The notes below the pieces were generated by a model, which saw only the letters and a list, made by a program, of their open reading frames with translations, was not told where the DNA came from and did no database searches. A DNA stretch of 64,000 nt from Gnetum montanum (Eukaryota > Streptophyta > Gnetopsida > Gnetales > Gnetaceae): the NCBI GenBank assembly GCA_015680685.1, contig MNCI01030115.1:148895-212894 (forward strand), in the 5' to 3' direction. Below are positions 35,170 to 47,300 of the stretch, piece by piece; positions within the stretch are counted from its first letter, which is position 1, and every line of letters starts with the position of its first letter. The translations under genes and the position numbers were made by a program.

Positions 35170-36130
35170 CTCCCCCATGACTAAGTTGAAAGAAGAAGAT
35201 TTTGAAAGTAAAGCAAGCTTATCCTTGCATTGAGGTGTTATGGTTGTTGTTGATTACTTAAAAGTATTTAAAGGATTTCACTTGCTGGTTGTTGACCAAC
35301 ATGTGCTTTTAAGGGCTTGTTGGATGGTAGATTATCATAGCCTCGAAAGGAAAAGCTAAGTGTATGATATATGATCCTTCCCATAGTGTTTGAGGCTTAG
35401 TTTGTTGAGGCACATGTGTGGGGTTCTAACAGAGAACCTTGTCTCTTAGTTGAAATGCAAATTTTCTTATTCGAACATCATGTCGTTGTTTGTGCTATGC
35501 CTTGTATACTTCATTCATCATCAAAACTACCATTCAATTCTCATCTAGTACATTGAGCATCATTAATCTTTCAATATTTAGGTTCAACATTATATGCAAT
35601 TGTAAGTGTACAGAGTTTTGTTTGAATTGGAAGTTTAGGTAACTTTTAATACACTAGCTCATAGGAAGAGCAACCTATAGGAAGTTTTCATGTTAAGCAA
35701 TAGGCCCATAGGGCATCATTAAGGTTGATACTCTAATATTTCCTATAGCTACTAACAGTTCTTTTTAAAATTCTTGTAATATCTCTATTGGTGACTTTAG
35801 CTTGACCATTGGCCTGGGGATAATAATGAGTTGTAAGTTTATGTTCCACCCCTAAGCATTTCATCAACTTGTAGAATGTAGCACCAGTGAAATGGATTCC
35901 ATTGTTAGAAATTAGTTTCCTAGACACACTAAACCTATGTACCCCTCATTGCTAAAAGAATCAGGTTGCAATGAAAGAAGTATAGTCAGTGATGGCTGCA
36001 GCTTTGGCCTATTTGATACAATAGTTAATAACCATAATAATGTATGACTTCCCATTGGACATTGAAGTGATGGACCCCATGAAATCAATCCCCCAGAGAT
36101 TGAAAGGCTCTAGTGATTGAACCCACTACT
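35170..36130 (-). pseudogene. Athila-like integrase
   Basis: From the right: FNLWGIDFMGSITSMSNGKS, then SRKLISNNGIHFTGATFYKL and HYYPQANGQAKVTNRDITRI. The core D-D-E reads Asp in GIDFMG, Asn in place of the second Asp (I-S-N-N-G), and Lys in place of Glu (G-Q-A-K), so two catalytic residues are lost. The C-terminal part to about 35170 is frame-broken. NREI-like and HKLTT-like wording fits the Athila branch. Confidence 0.85.
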
Positions 36131-36659
36131 AGGATCCCTCCATTCCCATGGTTATTCCTCCATCCTATTAATATCATTCATAAGAATGAATAAATGATCA
36201 GCATCCCTAAAAATTGTTGGCCAAAAATTTCTTGCCATTACAATTTTAATGTTCATTCTTCTTCTTGCATAATGGTTCCCACAAGGATCCTCATGAGCAT
36301 CCTAGAGAACTCAGAGTTAATCTTTATCTGGTTCATACCATCAAACAAAGTCATTTGCACAGATTTCATAGGTGTTGCTCTCTATTTCCATGTAATGCTT
36401 AACTTGGTAAAGAAATTACTATGTTTTATTACAGTCTTATTCTATATGAGTCTTCTAAGTGAGTACATAGAAGAGGAATTTAACATACCAACTTATGATT
36501 CTAGGTGGCATTGTGATCTTAGTTGCCTTAACAAAAACTAGCTCATTTGGAAATAGGTCAAATAAAGGTTCTTCATAAGCTTTTTTTATCCCATCATAAC
36601 CAAGATAAATGATCAAAAACAACATTCTCAGTTCTCTTTTTGTCCACCATTGTTAAATC

Positions 36660-38090
36660 ATACTCCTGCAAGATCACCAACTATTGTATAATAGGGGGAC
36701 TCATCACTGCCTTGTTCATGAGGAAGCAAATGCACTATGATTAGTGTGCACAAAAATGAAGTATTCAAGTACATAGTGCCTAAATTTTTCAAGAGCATAT
36801 ATCACTATCATTAATTCTTTTTCTATTATGGTGTAATTAAGTTGTACACCTATAATGCATCTACTTACATAATGGATGTAATATGGATGGTTTTGATCAT
36901 CCATCTATGTTAGTACTACTTCCAATGCATAATTGGATGCATTTGTCATAATGTGGAATGGTTTGGACCAATCTAGTGCACATAGAATTAGTATTTCTAC
37001 AAGCTTCTATTTCAAGAGATGGAATGCTCATTCACATTTCTTAATTGATTCGAATGTTTCATCCTTCTTAATGAGCTCCACCAACAATTTGATGATTTTG
37101 AAGAAGTTCTCAATAAAGTGCCTATAATAACCTATGGGTCCAAGGAATGACCTCACATCCTGGACTGTTTGAGATTGTCTAGTGTTCCCTTGAATGACCC
37201 TTATCTTTTTCAAATCCACAACAATTCCTTTTTCTAAAACTTGGTGCCCCAAAACAATGTTCTCCTGGACCATCAAATAGCTTTTCTATCAATTAAGCCT
37301 TGAATTAGTCTCCACACATCATTTTAGTACATGCACAAAGCAATTCGACACTTGTTAAAAAGCAACACCATAAGTAGAAAATTCATCCATGAAGACTTTC
37401 ATACCATTTTCAATTTGCTATTGAAAGATGCTAAGGACAATGTGTTGAAAAGTCATAGGGGCGTTACATAGGTCAAAGGACATCTTTTCATATGCAAATG
37501 TTCCCCATGGTCTTGTAAACGTTATATTGACATGATCTTCTAGTGCAATTTGGATTTGGTTGTCACCACTATATCCATCCAAAAAACTGTAATACCTATG
37601 ACCTACTATAGTGTCCAACACCTAATCCATGAATGGTAGAGGAAAATGATCCTTAAAAGTGATCATGTTTAATAATCTGACATCTATACAAACCATTCAT
37701 TACTCTCCTTTCTTTAATACAATGACAAGAGGACTTACCCACACCCTATTTGATACATAATAGATGAACTCAATTGTCAAGAGCTTTGCTACCTCTTTTT
37801 TAACTTCCTTCAATTTTGAGTTTAACCTCTTTTGTGATTATCTTTTGAGCTTGATAGCAACATCTATGTAAATTTGATGCTAGCATATGCATGAATCTAT
37901 TCCATGCAAAGACTATTGGCCATTTGTTCACTACACTCAGCAGCTCCTCCTTTTGTGCTTTGGTGAGGTGGACATTAATGATTACTAGTCTTCCATTATT
38001 TAGAAATACATATATGCTTTCAACTTCAAAGGTTCTAGCTCCGAGATTTCTAGAGTTTCCAAGTCTTTCCAATGTAACTTTAACTTTCAT
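36660..38090 (-). pseudogene. Athila-like RT and RNase H
   Basis: From the right: AQKEELLSVVNKWPIVFAWN (38000), then MLDTIVGHRYYSFLDGYSGD and RPWGTFAYEKMSFDLCNAPM (37620-37440), the active site V-F-M-D-E-F-S-T-Y at about 37400, where family F-M-D-D has its second Asp as Glu, then IVLGHQVLEKGIVVDLKKIR and DVRSFLGPIGYYRHFIENFF. RNase H follows at 36904-36716 (NYTIIEKELMIVIYALEKFR, FVHTNHSAF with Asp to Asn). Confidence 0.88.
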
Positions 38091-38141
38091 TAGTTTCCTA
38101 AGTCTGAGAGTTGGTTCCTGATTTGATCCATTTCACCCATC

Positions 38142-38870
38142 TTATCTATGTATGCACTTGTGAGGATTTCTATTGGTTTCATGCACATGGTAGAACTGGA
38201 GTTGGTATTGATAGTCAACCACTAGGTGCCTTCTTGTTTTGTGATTGCTGTGTATAGGCATTTCTAAACATTGGTAGATTTGACACACATTTTGTAGGCT
38301 ATGATAGTTATACTCTTTATTGTCCATATCTTTTGCATGCAATCATACCCTATGTTATTGTACATGATGCATGGGACTATCTTTTTCTCTATTTTTTCAA
38401 ATTTATTTTCCTTGGAAATTTTTAAGGAAAGGTCTTTGATTCCCATCTTCGTGTCAATCGTACTTAGTCAAGCTCTTCCCATAATAATTGGGAAGTTCCT
38501 TTTGTAGTTGTTCACATGAAGTACCAAGAAATATACTGGATATGACCACCCACAAATAGTAATCATGATATCCTCTACCAACCCTAATAAAACAGAGATG
38601 GATTGATCTACAAGTTCCAACCTGATTTATACTTTTTAAGTGGAGGGAGGTTTCGTGTCTTATACATCTCTTTGGAGATTAAGTTTATACTAGAACCTAA
38701 ATCTAATAAGGCCTTACATGGATCATTTCCTGCAATTTGTAAATAGATTAGGAAATGTCCAAGATCAGTTCTTTTCCTAGGAAGGTATCTTGCCTTGATC
38801 TAATCTATCACAACATTAGTTAACATGACAATTTGGGTGTTTAGGGATTACTGATTTGAAGATGGCTCAA
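38142..38870 (-). pseudogene. Athila-like protease
   Basis: Around 38720-38640 the minus strand reads CKALLDLGSSINLISKEMYK. The D-L-G-[AS]-S-[IV]-N-L active site is characteristic of Athila proteases. Asp is kept. Downstream frames to 38142 are broken and carry no other firm motif. Confidence 0.75.
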
Positions 38871-38879
38871 TAGACGATT

Positions 38880-40590
38880 CTTGGGCAGTGTTGGAGGGTT
38901 CCATGGCCATGGGTGCCTATGAGGGTTTTGACGGACTATTAGATTAAAAGAATGGTCTTTTCTAAGGCTTGCATTCAAACCCCTTTGAATGATCATCTGT
39001 TTTTAGATTCACAGCTCTCATGGCATTCTATTGTTGAGGTTGTAGAGGGATTTCACCTTGCATGGGTGCTACAAGTGGCAAAGAAGTGGAGTTATGATGT
39101 GCATGATGTTGAGTGTGGTGAGGAGTGTATGTGGAAGGAGATTCAGCACATGGAGTGACAGGTTTATGATATTCAAGAAGATAGTAATGATGGGAAGAGG
39201 TGTGGGTAATGGAACCACTTGGTGACACTGGTTGTTAGATATAATACCCATAGGGATCTGGTTAACAGTAAGGATACTATTGCCTTAGTGGTGACATTTT
39301 CCATGATTGTGAGTTATGCTACTAATGATAGTAATCCTATAACTAAGACAACATTCTACTTGGATAGTTCTGGTATTGGTGGAATTGCTGCTGATAGTTG
39401 CCTTAAGGATAAGGCAACCTCCTAGGTACTTACCTTTTGATGAACTTTAAATTTAACGAATAGACCCCAAATTCTTAAATGTGTGACAAAATTGAGAAAC
39501 ATCGCTTTGGATGGTCATACTAGCAAATTTCACATCCTTTCTCATTTGAATCAAAATCTGCAACCTCTTCTACTACTATAACCTTAACTTTTTAATGGTG
39601 ATACTCCTTTTCTATGTGCTTCTTCCTTCTCTTATCCTTATCCATGTTTCTCCTCCATAATTTTAAGTGTTGTTTGAAACTTCTTATCTAGAGAGTTCCA
39701 CATCTTGTCCACCTTAGCCAATATTTCAGTGAAAAATTTTTTAATTAACAAAATCTTTCTTTGCACGACTATCTCCAATGACGCTTCCTCTTTTGGATCA
39801 TAGAGACAAACCTTCTTTTTGTGAATGGAGGGATCCCTATTATACTCCTCTGCACTTTCACTTTTTCTTAACTCTCCTTCTTTCTCCACCTAGTCTATAA
39901 GCCTTTGGATCCGATGAGCCCTTATTTTTGACAATCTCCCTTAAGCATGAACCCTAGGAGTCTCTCTTGTTGTATTTCTAAGGTCATCTATGATATAGCA
40001 AAGCAAATTCCTTTTGAAAGAAATCATGCCATGGGCATCAATGTAGCAAAGAATAGTGCCTTCTCAAGACTGCATCAAGGGATTCGTGATTATCTTATTT
40101 CCATTCTTAAATCTGTTTTCTCAAATTGGACACCCTAGAGTATGTTTGATGCTTGTGATTGAACAATTCTAGCATCATACTCCATCTGCAAATGGATTTC
40201 AACTCCAAGGACTAGTACCAAGTTTTAGCCTCCTTAATGAGTGTCATAGAGAATAACTTTATCTTCTATCAATCATTTTTAATGTTTTGCAAGACATTGG
40301 CATTATAGAAAACTTGCAAATGGTGTTGCAGGTTAGCATTATAGCCTTCCTCAAACTTAGGGATATTGTTCATATAAATTTGATTGATCTAGGTATCCCT
40401 TTGATGCCTAGTAGGGATATGATTAGCCTCCTGAATGTTGATCATGCTTTGTGTAGCAAGAAATGGTTCATCATAGTCACCTCGTTCATTGGGAGTAAAA
40501 TATTATTACTTTTCTTAGGATAGTGTGGTGTGTTCTTACAATCATCTTTTGTATGATTTAATTATCTAATACACCTAGCACGTAACAAAG
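38880..40590 (-). pseudogene. Athila-like gag region
   Basis: Position between the primer site and protease identifies it. The best segment (39889-39638) is Lys/Glu-rich and helical: KKKVCLYDPKEEASLEIVVQ, WNSLDKKFQTTLKIMEEKHG. Several stops and frameshifts; no zinc knuckle found. Confidence 0.5.
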
Positions 40591-40593
40591 AAA

Positions 40594-40614
40594 GATCCCC
40601 CAACAATGATGTCA
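40594..40614 (-). other. Athila-like primer-binding site (tRNA-Asp type)
   Basis: The minus strand reads TGACATCATTGTTGGGGGATC (one base over 20, split here as TGACATCATTG and TTGGGGGATC). The Athila tRNA-Asp site is TGGCGCCGTTGCCGGGGATC. The differences are G-to-A and C-to-T changes plus one extra G. It adjoins LTR B. Confidence 0.7.
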
Positions 40615-40616
40615 AT

Positions 40617-41100
40617 CATGAGCGACGAGTATTTCCTATACCCAACCATATAAATCACAAGCATTTATACAAGATTTGGTCAAATTCCGTGGAATCTTCT
40701 GGCCCTAGGTGTAATAAATAACTGAGTGTTTAGTTGTTGGTTCTTATCTTCCAAATCATCACCTATGTTAGCTCAATAGGTATGGTTAAGTGAGATTGAG
40801 GTATAAGATATTTATATTTTGTCATTTTTAATCATTAAAATATTAATATAGTGAAATGATTAAAATATTAAAGTTTAACCAACTATGCATCTACAAGTGA
40901 TCTAGGCTATCATATGTTTGTAGTATCCATTCCCACTTTCCATGCCCATCCTAAACCTATATTAATGTTACTAGGTTTACCAAGTGTCTGCTGCTAACTA
41001 AACCAAGTATTCACTACTGGGATTACTTAAACGTTAATACATTATGTTCAAAGTGATTATGCTTATGCTATTACAAAATAAAATATTAATTTCCTAAGAG
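40617..41100 (-). mobile_element. LTR B, truncated 5' LTR of the Athila-like element
   Basis: It aligns with the left 500 bp of LTR A and LTR C (ACCCAACCATATAAATCACAAG, GGTATGGTTAAGTGAG, GTGATTATGCTTATGC). The match is lost after about 41100, so about 380 bp of the outer part are missing. Confidence 0.75.
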
Positions 41101-41284
41101 TAGGAAAGTAAAATCCTTTCCAATTTTCAATTTCAAATAACTAACACTCAACCTTCCTCCGAAGGCGCGGTAACTCTTCTCAAAGGGCTAAAAAAAAATT
41201 CAATTTATTTCAGTATTTTCAAAATTGCATATCGGATAATCACATTAATGGCATACCCAAGCAGAAGAAGATGAGAATCAGCAA

Positions 41285-41380
41285 CTATTGTAACGGTAAA
41301 GGAGAGCAGCAACTGGAAATATCTATGCCCGCAACTTCCATTGCATTTCGTACCCACTTAGGAACATCACCATGTGGAAA
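41285..41380 (-). CDS. QTRT1: QTRT1 last exon
   Basis: 96 nt: [20 protein letters not shown] and a short Cys/Pro tail to TAG. Acceptor AATTTTCAG. It matches the family C-terminal FPKGDVPEWV-like segment. Confidence 0.88.
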   Translation of the reverse strand, partial: FPHGDVPKWVRNAMEVAGIDISSCCSPLPLQ

Positions 41381-44300
41381 CTGAAAATTACGTTCTTATT
41401 TCAATAAAACCTCCATTGCATGAAAATATGGCAATGACAAACATTTAATGCCATAACTTATTTCAAGGGAATTAAGCAGAACTTCTAAACCATGAAAACA
41501 TCACAGCAAATAAAGCCAGTTCATACAAACCTGACATCGCAGAAAATTTTGAACAAACCTGCAAAAATAAAATAAGAAAAAAAGTCACGGAAAGAAATAT
41601 CTTATAAAATAAGTTCAGTCACTGCAGTCTTTTTTAAAAAAAATTACAGAATACGATTTGTTATTAGAATATGGCGCCATTCTTTTAACGATTTCCATAA
41701 AATATGAATAACGTACTCCGGAAAACGTCCTTCAATTATAGAAGTGTGCAAATCCCTGCTAAGCTGCAAATGAGAAAATCCTAGCCAATCAGTACTGCAG
41801 GGTATGTATCTGTTTGTCAGATCGAAATTCATTAATTCCCTTTTCATCAATTATAAATTAACGTTTACCTTCATCATGTATGATAAATTATGATAGGATA
41901 GTAACTGTGATCCGGTTGCATCCTTTGTGACAAGCGTATGAATATATGCCCTTGAATAGTTCTTACAAACCTGTGCAAACAAACCAGACCGTGAAAAAAG
42001 AGGAGACAAACTTCATATTTTCATTTGTATAATATTATAGTAGATTCTGACAGCCCGGTTGGTATTTTTAAGGTGGTATTTGATGGAATCACTCAAATTG
42101 CCGTACCATACAAGAACATGTCGAGTCTAGTGGCCTGCAATCGGTAGCCATTTCTGCATGCTTAAGCCTCAGAACACCCTGCAATATATATGGAAGATAT
42201 ACAGATAACTTTATCACATTCACATAAAAATCATATATATTTGAGAAATCAGTTGCAATCTATGATGAATACAGTACTTGTTCAAAATGTCTTTAAAAAA
42301 ATGCAAGCTATATATAATACAATCATTTTTTTTCCCCTTAAAATGAAATCTCAAATACACCCTATGCCAGAAAGGTCTCAGGTCAGTGTTTCCACTAGTT
42401 CCTTCCCATAGTTCGGGAACCATGGAACACTTTGAATTGTCCATCCATAGAACTCAAGTATTAGGAAGACTACTCCAGCTTAGCAGTTCCAAGGAAAAAT
42501 GGGGCACCACACAATTTCTCCTTGTATATCACCCTCATCATCCCTCCTTACATGTAGAACTACATGTGAGCCCGATTTTGCAGTAGTCACATCTATATAG
42601 GTCAGCCTAGACAGGATACTTCAGGTGCAGCTCTGCATTGAACCTTGTACCAAATCATGAGGAGTCTAGGGGCTCAAGCACCCCCCACAGATACATCATC
42701 GCTTCCCACTAATGATGTTTGCAGGGTTGTTTGCTTGTTTGTTTGGTTGTCCTTGTTTAGAGTCTTATATGTTCCTTCTAGAGGTGTATACATAACTTAT
42801 AAGGATTCTCTTATATTGTGAGATCCCTTCTTGGTGGTGAAGTGGACACATTGCTTACTACGAGACATAGTCACTAGGTCTTCTGCCCTAGATCTATTGG
42901 ATCCAACGGAATTCCTTAGGGTATTGGACAATGTCGGGGCAACATTGTTGCCCTCGAGCCATCTTTATAACACCACTTCCAATTCAAATTCTCTAGCCTA
43001 TATCAGGCTCTTTGTTTTTACAATGCAAGACAAGAATGAATCCCCATGATAGTTGGGTTTCATCATCTACTTTATGATCCAAAATTTTCAAGTCTACCAA
43101 TCCCTCATCTTATTTCTTCCTTGGGAACTTTGTCCTACTTTGTCTACTTTTTCAAATCACACCTACCAATTTTCCTGCAACCTTCATTACCTCACTGAAA
43201 TCCTTTCATTGGGTAAGAGTCTTTTTCTGAACCCATGGCTTGAGCCCCAAAATAGGAAGGAAAAACTTCAAAGCCTCATTAATCTCAAGAATTTCTACAA
43301 CAATCTCTTAGTACTCACAAACATCATCTTACAACTTCCTAATGTAAGAGCTGCAAGAGAGCATTTTCACCTTTGATCAAGCTCATTTGCTAAAGCCTCT
43401 TGGCTGGAACTTTGTGATTAATGCTTCTCAAAACTGTTGTGAGGTTTGGAAGAAAATTCAAGAGGTTCTTCCTCCACTAATCCTATAGAATGTGAAGCTA
43501 CCAAGGCTACATGGCCCCACTGAAACATTGAATAGGAATATGAACCTTTTTGTGATTAATGAAAATCATGAGTATTAAAATATATTTGCGCATCATAGAG
43601 AACACCATTAATCTTCTTATCATCACACTCTCTTCCATAAGGTCATGGCTTCTTCACTCAATAATTGGTAATTGCAATGGATAAATAAGGTTTCATGTGA
43701 TCATTTGCTAAAGACTTAACATGAAGAGTCAAATGAATTTTATGCTCTTGGATCTCTTCTTATTGAACATGAGCTTAAGCTTTCAAATCTCACATCTCAC
43801 CTTGCTCTCTCTTCTAAATTTCTAGGAACCAATCCGGTCTACCCCTCATATGGTAGAATTGGACCATACTTAGTTTGCACTAGGTCTTTGAATTCAAGCC
43901 CTTTGGAAACAATTTGTTAATTGCATCCACCAACTCTCAAATCCTTTTTAAACCTTGCCTACTTCAATTCATAGCTTTGTGAACACATCAACAACCTTCT
44001 CTAGTTGCTCGAAAAGCTCAATCATTAACCCATTCTATCCTAGGCTGGTAGCCAAATCTCTAACCATGAACACGAGTACACTACTATAGGTACCACACTT
44101 GATCCTAGCACTTTACTATCAAGCCTTACAAAATTGTCCTTCTAGCATAGTCTACAACCACCAAGACTCCTCTTGCCAAGGATAGCCTCCTAGTGAACCC
44201 CACATTATCTACTAGTCACAACATGATTAAATAAGCATAATGAGCATATAGCAACATCATGCTTTTAGCACTTGACATCACCAAGAGCTCTCACCAAATC

Positions 44301-47300
44301 TGAACTTGAAATGGACTACACCTCAACAACAAGTGACAATTTGAGCCCAACACAAGGTAAAGGAGCATTAATAACCCAATTAGTAGTTAAGTTAAAACTA
44401 TAGCATCAAATCTAAGAATATAGGGGATTGATGAAACTAAAACTGAAATTTTTACTTACGACCACGAAGACCCCCTTGGATCTATTAGACTAGTTTCAAA
44501 ATTCCTTGTATGATTTTTTTTTTTTTTTCTTTGTATAACTCAATGGTGTCTAGCAAAATCAAACTTGTGACTTGGGGTTACCAAGCCAAAATCCTTACCA
44601 CTAGACTAACACCTCATCAGCACACATGCACATTAATAGTACAACTAGACATAACCTAAGCCAAACTAAAACTATGACACACTGTTAAGCTACAAGCATT
44701 CCCAATGTAGAAAGATTCCCTGCAATGTCCTACTCCTAAGCCCCTCTACCAAAGAAAAGGAAGTGTACATGAACTAGAAATCATAACCCTAGCTACTTAT
44801 ATACCCTTGCAAGGTCAAAGGAAATCAAGGCCATGTAGTTCTAAAGTTACATGGTCAAGATAGCATATTCCAATTTTGGACTTCCATGCTCCTTCAATCC
44901 CTAAAGTTGAAGGAAAGTAGCTTTCCACCCATCAAGTAGTCATACCCTTTGTAGTATATCTTTCCACTTATGCCATAAACATTGTACTACACTTTTTTCC
45001 AAAGTAGGTACCTTGTTGACTAAAGAATGTGGCTTTCTTCTTACAAGCCTAAAATAAAATAAAATTATTGTTGAAACTAAACTAGTCAAATATTGATTCA
45101 TCGAGTCCCAAACATAATTCAAAACAAATATATAGAGTTGACCAGTAAAATCGAATACATAACTTGAATCATCCAAATCAAGAGTCTTACCACTAGGCTA
45201 ACGCCTTATTATTTGATATAATATAATTATGACGTAATTTACCTAATGTCTAAAGCAAGTTACTTTGAAATCCTTGGAACCAATACATGTGTATTTTTAT
45301 TAAAGCAGATAATTTTAGTTCAAGGAGATTGCATATGATAGAATTCAGACAAAGAAAACTGTATTTTAAGTAATATTGAAAGGGATGAGAATGGTATGAT
45401 GATCCAAAGCACTAACCTCAGAAACAAGGGCTGTACCAAAGCGAGCTGTGCGAGTTGGATAAACACAATCGTACATATCAGCACCTAAGGCACTGCATAC
45501 TACTATATCGAGGGGATAACCGACACCCTGAAAGCACAGATTGGACAGTACAAAGCTCAGATTTTCAGTTGGGATTCACGTTTCAAAATATACAAAGTAA
45601 ACAACTGATGCTACCATCACATAGCGTGGTTTATCCTCAGGTAAAGCTGCAGTACATTGTGCAACAATACGCCAAAATGAATCCTTTTCCTCTCCACCCG
45701 AAAGGCCTCCAATGGCATAGCTATAAGATGAAAGACACTTCAATAATATTTTGATAAAACATAATGGAAAAACATTAAAAGAAAATGACAAGCCAAGGAT
45801 GCAGATACGCTGATAGATCCACGCAGAAAACTTTGGTTTGAAAAGAGTTTTGTAAAAAAAAAAAAAAAATAGGAGCAGACCTACCCAGGTAAATTTCGTT
45901 CAACAAGTCCATTTAGACATGTATCCCTGATGAAATGATAACATTAGCCAGGGAGGTACTATTCTCCTAACGCATAAAGAAATCGTTAAATCTAAATATC
46001 CTCATTGACAAATATTATTGAACTTGCCTTAAAACAGGATCCAGTCCTCCTTGTACAATTCCAAAGAGATTTTGTTCCAATGGTCGTTGATGAGCTGTAA
46101 TTTATAGAAAATATAAACAACTATGTACACAGCATAGAAAGTAAAGAGGATATAGGACTACAATATCCTAAAAAGAAAAATAACTTTGTACATTGTACCA
46201 TCTATAACTTGCATATAATTTCTTTGCAGAATGTTTCAAATCATGCTAGGTTTATCATCAGTTGCAATTGATTTCTCAAGGATTAGAGAGAGAGTAAATA
46301 GCATTACAGTTAATGGATAGTTGACATGTAGCAGACGACAGCCATTTTTTTCTGAGAAGAGGCCAAGGTTTTTTATTATTATAGAATCAGAAACAAGCGC
46401 ATGTACAATCTAAAGGGTGGGGAGGGGAGAAGAACCCCCACACTGAAAGAATACAGAACACACAGAAAACCACAAAAACTCTGAGAAGTATCAAACAAAA
46501 ATGTTCCAGATCAGGTCAGGTGACACCCCGAAAAAAAAAGAAAAAAAAAAACAAATCACCCCCAAACATCACCACACCCTACAACGTACCCCACTCCAAA
46601 ACCCAACTCTAAAGAGGTCTTGGTAGCCTTGTGCAAGGGCAATTGATGAGTAGCAAGTGGTCCCTACACCCAACCATACAAATCACAAGTGTGCATTAGC
46701 AATCCAATCAAATTCTGTGGACTTAGCTCCTAAGCATGCCTATAGACAAAAATGGTGACTTGGGAAAATGTGATCATTGTCTTCTTAGCTCTCACTTGTG
46801 TAGGCTCTTAGGTATGGTAAGTGTGAGCTTAGGCATATGATATTTATTTATATTTATATTTTTTATCTTTTTCTATCCTGAGGGTTGGAGAAAAATAAAT
46901 GGTTGGTAATTAACTAATCTAACTACCTAACTGTTCTAAGGCTAACTATCCTAACATAAGTATTTGGGCTCACTTACCATACACATCTTGAACTCATATC
47001 AACGCCATTGGGTTACCAAGTGTCAATTACTAGGCGTACCAAATTGCCACTATTGGAATTATCAAGCATTAAATGGTATACTCCAAGTGGTCATACTTAT
47101 GTGTTCATTATTAAATGCATTAATTAATTAATTAAGACAAGAATGTAAATTTTATTAATAACAAAGTGCATGTAAGAAATATTAATCTATTCCAAATGCT
47201 ACAAGGAATGTCAAGAATCTTGTCTTTATTGACAGTCACATTAATATGTTCAAGTACAATATGCTTGAATAAAGATCCATACAATTGCTTAAGTTCCTAC

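Larger units (their letters stand above)
9423..41100 (-). mobile_element. Athila-like Ty3/gypsy element split by gypsy-2
   Basis: Read right to left: truncated 5' LTR B, tRNA-Asp-like primer site, gag, protease with the DLGxSINLxx motif typical of Athila, RT, RNase H, integrase, a duplicated coiled-coil-rich ORF, a purine tract and 3' LTR A. Gypsy-2 occupies 10892-28804. Without it the element is about 13.8 kb. Athila elements are known to carry an extra ORF after integrase, which fits the coiled-coil ORF here. Every coding part is broken. Confidence 0.8.
42179..45416 (-). other. QTRT1 intron of 3.2 kb
   Basis: It contains two SINE-like elements (44441-44617 and 45047-45208). 42640-44440 looks like inserted repeat sequence with small unrelated open frames, but I found no motif to name it. 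Confidence 0.6.

Noticed and set aside
41644-41716. QTRT1 C-terminus by reading through to the stop at 41644
   Set aside because: The tail is unlike the family, while the GTACGT donor at 41715 and two downstream exons give the expected C-terminus in phase.
44553-44617. tRNA gene on the minus strand
   Set aside because: It has A- and B-box-like sequence but cannot form a cloverleaf with proper arms, and the same sequence with a long body recurs at 58507-58679. A SINE explains it better.
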